Position numbers and translations under genes: made by a program | The notes under the pieces: generated by a model | The model's input: only the letters and a program-made list of their open reading frames with translations | The model's database searches: none | Told to the model about the DNA's origin: nothing | Source of the DNA: Acorus gramineus | Lineage: Eukaryota; Streptophyta; Magnoliopsida; Acorales; Acoraceae | Direction of reading: 5' to 3' | Assembly (NCBI GenBank): GCA_030737835.1 | Contig: CM060852.1 | Location: forward strand, 10,274,507-10,338,506 | DNA length: 64,000 bases | Part shown: positions 52,882 through 64,000 of the stretch, piece by piece | Layout: each line of letters opens with the position of its first letter | How positions within the stretch are numbered: the first letter of the stretch is position 1

Positions 52882-55828
52882 ATAAGAACATCTGAGTTAC
52901 ACAAGGATGAATATAAGAGTAAAAATGCATCTACATCTTATTATTATATTAGGGTAAGCGTCCATTTTTGTTTTTTTGAAGTGATGGTAGGTTTCCGCAC
53001 TCGTATTAATAGGAGGGAGAAAACCCAAAGTAATTGCAAACAAGGCCCCACATAGGACGTCACGCATATACATCTTAAGCAGAGGAGGTCTCAAGCTAAG
53101 ATGTCATCCCCAACACTTCTAGGTAGAGTTCATTACAAAATTACCATCCAAAAAGCCCAAGGAGGCCGCCCCCACGCAACCTCTTTCCCAATCCAGTACA
53201 AAGCGAACCACCGAGTCTCTAATATTCTCAACATAAGGTCGATTGCCACAAAAGATGGCCTGGTTCCTTGTCAACCAGATTGCCCATACTACCGCCGGGA
53301 CGAATAGCTGAGTCACCTTGCCGTAGGGTAAGCGTCCATTGGACATGTGATATACTGATATAAAGTGAATAAGATAGAATCTTGTTCTAATAAAACTTTG
53401 ATTGGTACCAGGATTCTGATTTTTTCAGTATTACAATATTAGGGATTAAAGTTTTAGAATTACAATATTAGGGATAAAATAATATGTAGATTTGTGATAA
53501 CTAATTGAGATGTTTTGAAGTTATTAAGTCATAAATATAGAATATGCACTAGGTAACTGCTATTTCATTGAGCTGTGTAGGAGCTGGGGAATAATCTCCT
53601 TGACCATAGCCTACTTTTGGCAACTTTACACCCTTTGGATCCTTGTGAAGCTGCATGAAGCTGTACCTGGCAGGAGGTACAATAGATACGTGGAGCTTGC
53701 TCAGGCTGCATTTGGTGAGATTCAGACCCCAATCTTCCTTCTTTATGTTTGAAATTATGATGGGCTCAAATTTTAGATAGTCATTTCTAACCCTTCCTTT
53801 CATGTGATTCCTATATTTCCCATTTGCGAGTGCAAATTGTTTAATTCCCAGGTTAAATCAAGTGCAACCTTAAATGTAAACCCTATAATTCTTTCTTCTT
53901 TTCTTCCTTTATATGTGTACATGCTTCATTACTTCCTCTATATTATCAGATTTAGAGAACCAATTTACATACATAAGCATTCAGTGATGATTAAGATCCA
54001 GCATCTCTCCTGGATTATACTTGCAAAATCAGTTGAGTAATCATGGCAATGCAGCGACCATAGTTGCAAAATACTCCAAACTTTTTTGAATGTTTAGAAA
54101 TGGATACTTCCTGTACCTATCAATCGAAAAAACCTCTATTCATTGAATTGTGTGTTTGGTGTCTTTAGAATCCAGGTATTCATTTACCTTGGATGGCTAA
54201 ACATAATCTTCCTAATTTAAAAAAAAAAAAAACTAACCTTAATTATTGTCACTGCTTTCATCCCCGAACATATAATTTTTTACCAATATTTCTAGTACTA
54301 GTAATCAAAATACATCTAGAAAACAGCCTAATAATTTCCATATTTTGTTGTACTTATCCTGTATCATTTGTGCTACACAAACTTGTGACTGGCTGTGACG
54401 TAAAGAATATTCATGTGTTCCAAGGAATAGCATCTTATTGATTTGTTACTTGAGCTATTAACTTCTCTCTTCCATCCTCAGGGGAAAAGCTCGGACTGTG
54501 GCTAGCACTGTTCCCGACAGTCTATCTCTCAGCGGGCACAGCGACAGCCTTGATTCTTATTGGAGGAGAGACCATGAAGCTCTTCTTCCAGATAGTCTGT
54601 GGGCCACTCTGCACATCGAATCCTCTCTCAACTGTTGAGTGGTACTTGGTCTTCACTTCTCTTTGTATTGTCCTCTCACAACTGCCAAACCTCAATTCGA
54701 TCGCGGGGCTCTCTCTCATAGGAGCAATAACTGCCATCACATATGCTACCATGGCATGGGTACTCTCCGTCAGTCAACCAAGGCCAGCTTCCATCTCATA
54801 TGAACCTAAAGGATCCCCCATCTTCATCAACTCTGTCTTCTCATTCCTGAATGCACTCGGTATCTTAGCTTTCGCATTCAGAGGACACAATCTGGCACTG
54901 GAAATTCAGGTAGAATCACATAACTTGTACAATTCACGTGTCTTTAAATTAATGACTACCGACATTACATTGCTTTAAATCTTCATTCGCTGTATCAGGC
55001 AACCATGCCATCTACTTTCAAGCATCCAGCACATGTGCCCATGTGGAGAGGGGCTAAGGTGGCTTATGTCCTTATCGCTCTGTGCATTTTTCCGGTGGCA
55101 ATCGGAGGCTTCTGGGCCTATGGAAACCTCGTAAGTCGATGTCTTAGTGATCTTATACTCTCACAATGCAAATATTACGCATTGTTGATTTGCTCGTTAT
55201 GAATTTTTTTGAAGCATTTCATACATACATTTTTAAATTTTTCGTATACAGAATATTTTTTTATAAGAGATTTCATATATTGCGTAAGGCGATGTGGCAT
55301 ATGCAAGAATATATTCATAATTCTATTGGATTTTCTCCTCAGATGCCAACAGGTGGAATCTTGAACGCGCTCTACGCGTTCCACAGCCACAGCATTCCTC
55401 GCGCACTCCTCGCTCTGACCTTCCTCCTAGTCGTCTTCAACTGCCTGAGCAGTTTCCAAATATATTCAATGCCGGTGTTCGACAGCTTTGAAGCCGGCTA
55501 TACCAGCCGCACGAACCGCCCCTGCTCGATGTGGGTGCGGTCAGGCTTCCGAGTTTTCTACGCTTTCATATCCTTTTTCATTGGGGTGGCCCTCCCATTC
55601 CTCTCAAGCCTTGCTGGTCTGCTGGGTGGCCTCACCTTACCGGTCACTTTCGCCTACCCATGCTTCATGTGGGTGCTCATCAAGAAGCCTCAGAAGTATA
55701 GCTTCAGTTGGTATCTGAACTGGGGGCTTGGCTTGCTTGGGATTGCTTTCAGTTTAGCCTTCTCTATTGGGGGTGTTTGGAGCATGGTGAATGATGGGCT
55801 CAAGCTTAAGTTCTTTAAGCCTATGTAA
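50590..55828 (+). CDS. AATL1: Amino acid transporter, AATL1/LHT8-type (AAAP family)
   Basis: Five exons: 50590-51005, 53581-53714, 54482-54909, 54999-55130 and 55343-55828, in frame, giving 531 residues. The first 75 or so residues are a cytosolic tail rich in Pro, Gly and Ser, with a GGGGGGGG run. The conserved body begins YLEEVGHLTRLNPQDAWLPI, then ITESRNGNAHYAAFHNLNAG and GFQALVLPVAFSFLGWSWGI. About ten hydrophobic segments follow, including LGLWLALFPTVYLSAGTATA and FFIGVALPFLSSLAGLLGGL, and it ends LKLKFFKPM. This matches lysine/histidine-transporter-like 8 of Arabidopsis, a plasma-membrane H+/amino acid symporter family. The actual substrates are not known from sequence. Intron 1 (2.6 kb) contains a MITE-like repeat, a TG microsatellite and a LINE fragment. 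Exon 1 is very GC-rich. Confidence 0.96.
51290..51715. repeat. MITE-like element in transporter intron 1
   Basis: It begins GTGTTTGTTGCAACTT and ends, read in reverse, GTGTTTGTTAAAACTTATAA, forming imperfect inverted ends. Nineteen bases of the right end (51687-51705) are identical to the left end of the repeat at 27.5 kb. The interior is AT-rich and noncoding. The target duplication is unclear. Confidence 0.45.
52855..52880. repeat. (TG)13 microsatellite
   Basis: Thirteen uninterrupted TG units in transporter intron 1, preceded by TA-rich sequence. Confidence 0.95.
52950..52966. repeat. Target-site duplication, left copy
   Basis: TAGGGTAAGCGTCCATT, identical to 53324-53340, at the A-tail side of the LINE fragment. 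Confidence 0.9.
52967..53323 (-). mobile_element. 5'-truncated LINE fragment in transporter intron 1
   Basis: On the minus strand the fragment encodes VTQLFVPAVVWAIWLTRNQA and VRFVLDWERGCVGAASLGF, the end of a plant LINE ORF2. Its A-rich tail shows as a T-rich run at 52964-52977. It is flanked by a 17-base perfect direct repeat, TAGGGTAAGCGTCCATT, at 52950-52966 and 53324-53340. Only about 357 bases were inserted, so it is severely 5'-truncated and cannot move by itself. It is antisense to the host gene. Confidence 0.9.
53324..53340. repeat. Target-site duplication, right copy
   Basis: TAGGGTAAGCGTCCATT, the partner of 52950-52966 at the truncated end of the LINE fragment. Confidence 0.9.
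54240..54410. repeat. Dispersed repeat fragment in transporter intron 2
   Basis: It shares AATACATCTAGAAAA, TAATTATC/TAATAATTTCC, GTTGTACTTATC and ACTTTGTGACT/ACTTGTGACT blocks, in order, with 14130-14310 in TIN1-like intron 2. The type of element is unknown. Confidence 0.4.
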
Positions 55829-58247
55829 GGTTTTTGATTTAATGTTGTCTCCACCGTTTAGGTTAGATTGATCCAGGAATTGTAGATGGAGAATGACTGT
55901 GTCCCTCATGTATGTATTTATTTGTTATTGTTAAGCTTTTTATCTGTCAGAAGAAGAGTGGAATCTTGAAGAATTGTATGGCTGCCATTGGGTATGGGCT
56001 GCACCAGTGCACCATGGTTTGGGCCTTCTTATAAGGCCTCCAGAAATGCACCATTTCCTGTAAGGAAAATGTTAATTCAATTATTTTTATAATTCAAAAC
56101 TCAGGGAACAAAATTTTTAGATCAAGAGTATGTATTTTTATTTTAAAAAATAAAATATATAGTTTAATGAATTTTATGAATTTATTCATAAAATTTAAAA
56201 AATAATAAAAAATATATGTTTTGTTACAGCGATGAAAATGATTAATAAGATATGCAAAATTATAAAATAAATTATAGAATGAGCTGAATATAAATGGAAC
56301 AAAGAATTAAAATGGCATATACAAGGAAAACATGTGATTGGAGCATCACAGCAGACAGTTGGGACCCACATCAATAAATCAGATTCCCCATGCAAAGCAA
56401 AAATAAAGCCTGCTGTTCATCAATTCTACCTAAAGAAGTGCCCGTCACAGAAAACAGAGCAAGCAAACATGAGGATCAAGAGAGGGCCTCTTACAAAAGG
56501 ACAAGCAAACATGAAAATCTACTGACAGTAGCACAGTTGCAGTTCTATTTCATGTTTAGAATAAATGGATATATAATTTATTGTATTATATTTTTTCAAA
56601 TAAAAATATATATTTTACCACATGAAATATTATATAATTTAAAAATAAAACTGCGGAAACAATCATATCAATTTTACAACCTCGTCTATTGTCTAAAAAC
56701 TAATTGTCTGTACACTATAATAGTGCAATATGCATTCCGCTAACATAATATATATTACCCTGTCGCACTATATAAAAATAATTTTTTTCTTTTTGTAAAG
56801 AAAAAACATGTTAGTATATTTTAGTGTTTATTTTAATATGTACTTTATTAGATGAGAATAGTTTTTTTTATTAAAATAAATCAAATATTATAGGACTAGA
56901 CATATCTTTTTTTTAAATAATCAAAACATATAAAAAAAGGTAAAGATAACTGGAATTAAGACTTTACCTAACATTGTTCATGATAAAAAAAATCACCCAA
57001 AGATAACAAAAACAATGAAGCAAAAGCCTAATAAAGTGGTGAATGATTTTTTTATAAAAATAGATCACTTGAAAACCTTTAAAGCCAAAACAAAAGGCAT
57101 ATGAAAAGCCCTTTTTTTTGCCATGCATGGAAAAGCATGTCCTCTGAAAAGTGTAAAAAAATAAAGAGATGAACAAAAGCTATTGGTGATCCCAAGGAAT
57201 GTTATCATCCACATCAAACAGCATTATCTTTTTTTCATCTTTTCCTCCTAAAAGAGGTCAGTTAGTACAAATCAAAGAATAACTTGTTCAATGAACCAAC
57301 ACAACTCCATTCTCACTTGACACTCCATAAAATGCCCAGCCAATACAACTACATAAACCAATGTCACCAAGCATTTTGGAGACACCCACAAAGAATCCAT
57401 CTCTTCTTTGAAATATGTCTTTGTTACAGATTTGTTTAGATTCATTCATGGATTTCTGGTCTATTCCATCTCTTGCACACTGGAATTGCGGCCCGGCCGG
57501 TGATTCGGTGTGCAGGGCATGGAATACATCATTCATTCATGCAAAGCAGATCAAAATGCATAACTGATGTTTGTTTGAGCAGGTACACAGTCAATTCTTT
57601 TGTTCAGTTTTTGTTCATTCAGGCTATGTTTTTATTTTCTTTTTGTTCATAGATAGGTATTTTTAATAAAAAAAAATGTTACACTCAATCCATTTGAAGT
57701 CTAAAACACAGTCTACCTATATTTTTATTTAAAAAAAAAAATAATACATCTCCATTTAATAATGTATCTACTTCATAAAATATGAAATATATACTATAAT
57801 GAAGTGAATGAAAAATCATTTATAGAAAATGTGAAAATTTTCTGATGAGTCTACACCTCGTTATAATGAGTGCAGTGGGCTAACAAGGTATATAAAACTG
57901 TATTTTGAAATTGTACAAAGGACTTAACTGTAACAATGTTTTTGTTTTCTGGCATGGTTTAGATCTCATCTTATAAATAGAAGTAAAATTAGCACCTAGG
58001 ACGTAAAAACTTCCTTTTATAAGCCGTGGGATTTGAATACAAAATCCTGTAATTGTAAATGAGCTATACTGATCCAACACCAAATACGAAAAAACAAGAG
58101 AAATAAACACACACACACACAAAGTTTCACTCATCCAAACCAAATGTGAACCAACAATACCTGTTGAACTCTGCATCCCACAAACATCTTTTGTTTAAAA
58201 CAAACAACAAAAACAAAAGAGCATTTCAGTCCATGGAAACGATGTAA
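55829..58247. other. Intergenic between convergent transporter and GDSL genes
   Basis: About 200 bases after 55828 are probably the transporter 3' UTR, and those just before 58248 the GDSL 3' UTR. The rest is AT-rich. Short frames at 56334-56743 and 57288-57536 have no recognisable features. Confidence 0.5.
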
Positions 58248-61200
58248 TCAGAGGTCTCTGAGTTGGCGGATGTTCATGGGAGATATGTATTTGGTGTCGC
58301 CGTCGATGAGGTACTTGGCGATTACGACGTTCGCCGCCTCGCTTGGGTGGTAAGGGTCCCAAAACACGTGTTTGGACCGATCGTCGCAAATGGTCGACGT
58401 TGGCCCGCACGGTATGATCCCCTGGAACTGCCCGCCATTCCCACAGCAAGCCACGCTCGCTGTCTTAAACCCTACATTGGATTTTTTTTTTTTTTTTAAT
58501 AATGTTTAGCTGACTCTAAAACATGAAACATGTACATATAATAGAATGGAAATTAATAGGGATGCAATTTGTACCGGTTGAACCCGTGGGTTTGAATTGG
58601 AATTTTAGTACTCAGTTTCAACTCGAGCTTGAACTCGAAACAACCCAAATCTAATTCCGGTTGGGTAAGCGAAAATGATATTTTAAATGTCATGCGAACC
58701 GAGCTTTTTTGAAAAAGTTGACTAACACTCTTCTTTTTGTAAAAGATGATTGATGATCAAATTATGTGGATACCAATATTAAAAAGAAAAGTCTAATTTT
58801 AATTGTTTAATTTGTGTGATAAGATTTTAATTGATTAATTTATCACTAGACTTTTTTACTACTATAATTTTCATCCTTTTATTTTATAAATAAAAATGCT
58901 TATCATTTTCATGTTTTTTTATAGTTTCGTATGAACAATCAACTCTGGTAAAGTTTTAATTATTTAAAATGATATATTTTTCAATTCAAATCTAAACCCA
59001 ACTCAACCTGAATTGAACCCAAATCTTAATCAACCATGTTTTTGGGTTAAGTTTCTCGGGTTTGAGGGGTTAAGTTAGGTTAGATTTGAGTTGATTTCCT
59101 TCAATCTCATGTTAGGTTATGATTGAGCTTCAACTCAACCCAACCAGCTAGAATTGCACTCTTAATAGAAAGAGACCATGACATACCATACTTAGCGTAA
59201 TTTGTTATGAGCTCGAGGACCAAGTCATAGACATTGCCGAGGAGGAACGTCGCCCCGTGGAGGTTCTCATTGAGCTCGGTGAGCAAATCCCTCATGCGAC
59301 CGTTGTAACGTTGCGCGAGCTCGTTTGCAAGGCCCACACACTCATTTTGGGTGAGCTTGTTGATGGTTTTCTGATAAGGGATGCATCCAATGGGCCCAAC
59401 GTTTCCGATCACGAACTTCCGAGCATCCAACGAGTAGAGTCTCTAATAACCGTAACAAAATATTCAATATAATTAATCAATATTGTAATAAGATGATTAA
59501 GAAGAGACCAGAGATTAATTGAGGAGGCGGGGGATTAATAGAGATTAATCAATTACTTTTTAAAATAATAAATATAATGCATATACATATAAATATTATT
59601 TATATAATAATTTAAGACTATAAAATAATAATAAAATAACATAAAATAAATTTAATAATATAAACATGATAGGAATGATATAAAAAAAATTAATTAATAG
59701 ATATATAATATATAAGATAATTTAATCGACCATAAATAAATTTCAGAACATTGGAATTAATATAGAATATTTGTCATATATGAATTTTGTGACTACTTAC
59801 AGTGAGTTGAGATCTCAGATTGTTAATCATGTCGTCGACGAAACCTTCAGGGGATTCGGAGATGCGTACGCCGGTGGAGATGACGGGGAGGAGGTAGTTG
59901 TTGAGGAAGTCATTGGCGCCGATGGTAATGGAGAAGATGGATGCCTTCATTATGTGCTCCCTCGCCTTGGCCTTGCCTAGCAAGTCATCTATTTGTTTTC
60001 TGGTGATGTTGAAGTAATCAATCTGGATGTCCATTGAAAGTCTGTTAACCTGCGTTATAAAACAGTAGTACTGCTTAAAAACTAGAAGAACTCGATAACT
60101 ACTTGATAAGAAATCCATTTATAATGCAATCATAATTAAAGAATAGGTAATTAAGAAGAAGAGGAGGAAAGCATACAAATATCCTCCCTGTTCCATTCAT
60201 TATACCACCACCACCTGAGGCATAGTTCACACCATTCAGAATAACTCTTCCTGTTGTGTTTGGGGCCAGAAAGGGTTGTGCATAGTTGGGCTGCCCTAAC
60301 TCTTCCCCTGCCAAAATAAATATATTTAATATAACAACAAAAATTAACCATGAGGACTAATTAACATAGGTAACAGAGAAACTTGTTCATTTACTTTTGG
60401 TATTAATATACCCAACAATTTCTACAATACTAGAAATTAAATTCATTACATCAAGATGAATATAAAAAATTTGCTTACTCAAAGGCCATAAGAAACAAGT
60501 TAATATAATTAACTGAACCACAAGGTTAACCCAATTATTATGAAGTGGTTGCTATTGTCATTGTAAGATGTTAGAGGGAAATTTGAAAATAATATTAATG
60601 GTGTTTAAGGATATTTTTGAAAAGAATTTGATAAAAAATCTTCGTATCACATTTTCAATTTTCTATCTCCACCTTTAATTTCAAGGGGATATATTGTTGA
60701 GTCAGTTCTATAATAAATCTAACATATATTTGATACACCCAACTCTTTTTAGCTCTATTTTTAATTTTGTTATTTGAATTTCTACGAGAGTTCTTTTGTT
60801 ACTATATATTTTTCATATGATCCGAAAGCGAAAAGTAAGACTGAAAAACATATTAGACATATCTTTATTCTAATTTCAGAGATCATATTTCTCAACTTTA
60901 AGTTTCAACTTTTTTCAATTAAAGGAAAAAAAAAAAATTTCTCCCTCATCTCCTATTCTCATATAATAATATATCACTTCAATTCACATATATAATCCCT
61001 CATAGAAGTGACCATGAAATCAGTTTTCAAATGCGCCTTTAGAATCTACATTTGTGAGTATGAGATAGAGGGCTCACCAACAATGTCTCCTATGGTCCTT
61101 CCATTAGTATATCGTCCGGTGGGCTGCCCCCCGGACGCCGTGAAGTCGATGCCATTCGGACGGATGTTGGCCTTCGATAACGTGGAGAGATAGTTGTTGT

Positions 61201-61330
61201 TCCCGGCGTCGACAAGGGAGTCCCCAAAGATATATGAGGCCCCTAAAGACTCATGATCGCCTCTAACGAAGACGGCGAAGATCACTGCCACGGAAGAAAG
61301 TATGAACACAACAATAGTTGTGGTGTCCAT
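58248..61330 (-). CDS. GDSL esterase/lipase, secreted
   Basis: Five exons on the minus strand: 61330-61078, 60307-60177, 60049-59801, 59442-59187 and 58471-58248, in frame, giving 370 residues. A hydrophobic signal peptide (TIVVFILSSVAVIFAVFV) precedes block I, FGDSLVDAGNNNYL, with Ser38. Block II is VNYASGGGGIMNGTG with the oxyanion Gly, block III is IGANDFLNNYL, and block V is DPYHPSEAANVV with Asp335 and His338. All SGNH-hydrolase catalytic positions are intact. Plant members are extracellular esterases acting on cutin, wax or acylated wall components; the substrate is unknown. I chose the methionine at 61330 over one ten codons upstream because the shorter form begins with a proper signal peptide. 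Intron 4 carries a hAT-like element. A broken partial copy lies 1.4-2.2 kb upstream. Confidence 0.95.
58560..59161. mobile_element. hAT-like non-autonomous element in GDSL intron 4
   Basis: The ends are imperfect inverted repeats: GGATGCAATTTGTACCGGTT on the left, and GAGTGCAATTCTAGCTGGTT when the right end is reversed. TTAATAG occurs immediately outside both ends (58553-58559 and 59162-59168), consistent with a 7-8 base target duplication. The interior is noncoding, with repeated CAACTC/GAACTC-type motifs, and contains a dispersed-repeat fragment at 58711-58780. Confidence 0.65.
58711..58780. repeat. Dispersed-repeat fragment, copy 2
   Basis: A diverged copy of 36612-36680 (AAAGTTGACTAACACTCTTC, then a TGATCAAAT block), nested in the GDSL-intron element. 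Confidence 0.4.
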
Positions 61331-61435
61331 GGCCACTACACCTTGTAACACAACACACACACCACTTATAATGGAAAGAAAATATTATGACTTGTTACAA
61401 GTGAGTGGTGTAAGAACACCAGGTTGTGTGAATCC

Positions 61436-61441
61436 TTTATA
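61436..61441 (-). promoter_or_regulatory. TATA box of GDSL gene
   Basis: TATAAA on the minus strand lies 106 bases upstream of the start codon at 61330. The same box and surroundings are conserved in the partial duplicate at 63295-63300. Confidence 0.55.
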
Positions 61442-63070
61442 AACCCTAGTGAGGATGAAAAGGAAACTTGTGAAGATGAAAATGGGGGGTTGGAGAGAAG
61501 CCAAAGGGAGAGGATTTGATGTGGGTGTGTTGGATTTCAATGGGTGGTTTATCAAATCCTTTTAGGGGTAGGGTGGGGGCTAAGGCAATGTGATACTTTT
61601 AGCTATTCAAGTTAAGCAAGTAATAGTCAATTTTTTTATGCATATGTTAGCTGGAAATTTAGGTGAATTGTGTAATCAACATTCGAGTGCATTCAGTTAT
61701 TCACTCTAGAAAACAAGAGCTCTCTTACATTAACGATAGAAAACAATAGCTCTCTTACACACACTCACACTCAATGGCCCCTCTACTCACTGGATCTGTA
61801 AATTTTTTACATTTTTTATAAATGATAGCATTTAATTCATTAGAGTATATATTTAATTTTTTAAAAAATTAAATTTTTTATTAAATGAAGTATATGATTT
61901 AAAAAAAATAAAAACACATGAAGTTTGCTTTTGGACTTTAAAATAGGTTGAGTGTAATATTTTACATGTAATATTTTACAAAAAAAATAAATTATTTTAA
62001 TGAAAATGATTTGTTCTCACTTTATTTAAGTGAAAATCTCACATGCGTATCTTAAACAATTCTACGTCATTCATATAATATTATATATAATATATTCATT
62101 AGCCTTCATTAGCTTACAACAGATTATGGGTTCGCAATAGAGACCTCAATAATTTTACTAGACAAATTAAATAAATTGCTCACAACTAACAAGTTATGTA
62201 GAATTAAATAAATAAATTTGCTTACAACCAAGAAAAAAAAAAAAGTTATGTAGAATTTTTTAAAAGGTGCATTCTAGATCGCTGTAAAACTTTGCAAGGC
62301 TTGTATTTACGGGGTGGCATCTTCTTATGTCATTCTTTTTTGATAAGGAGATGATATATTTAGTCTTTAAACTGTCTCATTACGGTTTACATTGACTTAT
62401 ATTTACTTTTATTAAAATATATATTGTTATATGAAATGAACTATATACTAAAATAAAATAATAATTTTTAAAAAAATAAATATTTTTTTTATTCTATATA
62501 CTATTATAATATAGTATATGACACTGATAAATGAATCACAAAATGGAATAAGTTTATCAGCACTCCGGTAAGGAAAATAATACGGGCCTTTGATTCATTG
62601 TCTGTTATGGGGGCTGATTAATAGGCTGCAATGATATGGGTAGGTCTTTCATTCACCGTCTATTTTGGGGGCTGATCAATTGGCCTGTGGCCCTTGTCTA
62701 TTCTGGACCCACTGGCTTGCTGTGGATACAGATCAATGGAACTTTGATCCATTACAAATGTCTTTTTTAAAAAAAATTCACTCAACATGATATTATATAT
62801 ATATTCTTTTTCTCTTTCGTGGCTTTCCCCAGTTTTCAATGTGTGAAAAAAGTCTAATATTATCAATAAAAAAAAATCATAAAATTCATAATATATGTGG
62901 TTGTAGATAATGTAATCCAAATGTTTTTTTTTTTATTGTGCTACTGTTTGGGTGACAAGTAGCCACATTATTTCATACTTTTAATTAATCCACAATATCT
63001 ATTCACGCAAATAATATTTTAAGTGTCTCTTCAACTTATATAAAAGCTTGAGTTTCTTTTAAAAAAAATA
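61442..63070. other. GDSL promoter region and AT-rich spacer
   Basis: Sequence to about 61700 is shared with the duplicate at 63.3-63.55 kb. Beyond that it is AT-rich. A degenerate tandem pair built around GGGGGCTGAT(T/C)AAT lies at about 62584-62625 and 62642-62683. No gene is seen. Confidence 0.5.
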
Positions 63071-63077
63071 ATATTTT

Positions 63078-63552
63078 TAGAGTCTCCGAAGATAAATGAA
63101 ACCCTTAAAGCCTCGTGAACGCCTCTAATGACGACTGCGAATATCACCATCATGGAAGAAAGCATGAACACAACAATAATTGTAGTGTCCATGGCCACTA
63201 CACCTTGTAACACAACACACACACCACTTACAATGAAAAAGAAAACATTATGACTTATTACAAGTGAGTGTTGAACACAAGATTGTGTGAGTCCTTTATA
63301 AACCCTAGTGAGGATGAAAAGGAAACTTGTGAAGATACAATGGGGGTTGGAGAGAAGCAAAGGGGAGAGGTTTTGCTGTGGGTGTGTTGAATTTCAATTG
63401 GTGGTTTATCAAATCCTTTTCGGGGTAGGGTGGGGGGCTAGTGCAGTGTGATTTGTTAGTTATTCAAGTTAAGCAAGCAAGAGTCATTTTTTTATGCATA
63501 TGTTGGTTAGAAATTTAGGTGAAGTGTGGATTCAACTTGGGTCCGGTTATTT
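63078..63552 (-). pseudogene. Partial GDSL gene duplicate (promoter and start of exon 1)
   Basis: This stretch is clearly homologous to about 61215-61700. It includes the TATA box (63295-63300), leader, start codon at 63192, and the signal peptide (MDTTIIVVFMLSSMMVIFAV). It reads as far as SFIFGDS, the nucleophile block. Just after that serine codon the homology stops at about 63078 and is replaced by AT-rich sequence and a stop. Everything encoding the rest of the enzyme is missing, so it cannot make a working esterase. Confidence 0.85.
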
Positions 63553-64000
63553 GCACCCCTCATTTTACTGAGTACACCCTTGTCTTTTTACAATAAGGTT
63601 GGTTCTTTAAACACCCTAGTATATAAATAAATTTGGGTTTTTCATTTCACACCCCCCTCTCTCACACACACGCACACACTGACACACATATTACCTCTCT
63701 ATCAAATGAAGAGGCTTTGCATGTCCGAGCTCCTAGGCGCCTAGACCCTCGACGCCCTCCGCCCTACGACGAGAGGAGCAGTTGAGGCTGGCGACGGTTC
63801 TCTGGGACAAGGCGGCGGCAAGGGAGATCTTAACGTGAGTGAGGAGCTTCACAAGGCGAGCAACAATGAAATCATAAGGATGGTGACAGGGATGAGAGAA
63901 GGCGATGGTGTTGACGAGGCGGGAGAGCTCGTGAAGGGGGTGGTGGAGACAATCTAGACATTCAATTTGTCAGATTTTGTTAGGGTTTTGAGAGGGGTTG
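63553..64000. other. GC-richer window edge with unassigned open frame
   Basis: From about 63700 the composition becomes GC-rich and gene-like. On the minus strand a frame of about 80 codons (about 63960 down to 63739) reads LHELSRLVNTIAFSHPCHHP, then YDFIVARLVKLLTHVK, bounded by stops. On the plus strand, EEQLRLATVLWDKAAAREIL is another possibility. I do not recognise either; it may be the edge of a gene cut by the window, or a fragment. Confidence 0.3.

Noticed and set aside
18262..61330. Methylesterase, GDSL esterase and transporter as a biosynthetic gene cluster
   Set aside because: They are about 30-40 kb apart, separated by housekeeping genes, and no other pathway enzyme is present.
1..64000. 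CRISPR arrays, operons, ribosomal RNA genes, viral or toxin systems
   Set aside because: No regularly spaced repeats, no conserved RNA genes and no such proteins were seen; the window is plant nuclear DNA.

Overview
This is nuclear DNA from a flowering plant. The evidence is intron-split genes with plant-specific families, GT-AG introns full of A/T runs, long AT-rich intergenic stretches, and plant-type LINE and hAT-like debris. Several genes have strikingly GC-rich first exons followed by more balanced downstream exons (the TIN1-like, methylesterase and amino acid transporter genes). That 5' to 3' GC gradient suggests a monocot, but this is inference and I cannot name the species.

Nine protein-coding genes can be built exon by exon, and every one joins in frame to a stop. 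In order: ATG101 (minus, 5.7-10.3 kb), autophagy initiation; a TIN1-like ER-stress protein (plus, 13.3-16.6 kb); a MES/hydroxynitrile-lyase-type alpha/beta hydrolase (plus, 18.3-19.3 kb); a plant Lines homologue (minus, 20.5-25.1 kb); a plastid type I signal peptidase (minus, 26.7-30.5 kb); NUP58 (minus, 35.7-40.8 kb); PEX13 (minus, 42.0-45.5 kb, with a probable 5' UTR exon near 47.2 kb); an AATL1/LHT8-type amino acid transporter (plus, 50.6-55.8 kb); and a GDSL esterase/lipase (minus, 58.2-61.3 kb). A broken partial copy of the GDSL promoter and first exon lies at 63.1-63.6 kb, near the right edge.

The rest is transposon debris and AT-rich sequence. Three decayed LINE 3' ends are visible; two have clear target-site duplications. 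A hAT-like MITE with 12-bp perfect termini and a 7/8 target duplication sits in PEX13 intron 1. A second hAT-like element sits in GDSL intron 4. Two MITE-like stretches sharing an identical 19-bp end lie in introns of the signal peptidase and transporter genes. GGCCC-rich fragments occur at 11.4-11.9, 13.1 and 48.3 kb.

The genes do not form a pathway or cluster; they are housekeeping and membrane or organelle functions placed side by side. I see no CRISPR, operon, viral or toxin system, and no convincing new biological system. The most useful leads are a duplicated 5' splice site in PEX13 whose distal use would cause an immediate stop, an ER-stress-type promoter motif at the TIN1-like gene, a probable GC-AG intron in the Lines gene, and the partial GDSL duplication.
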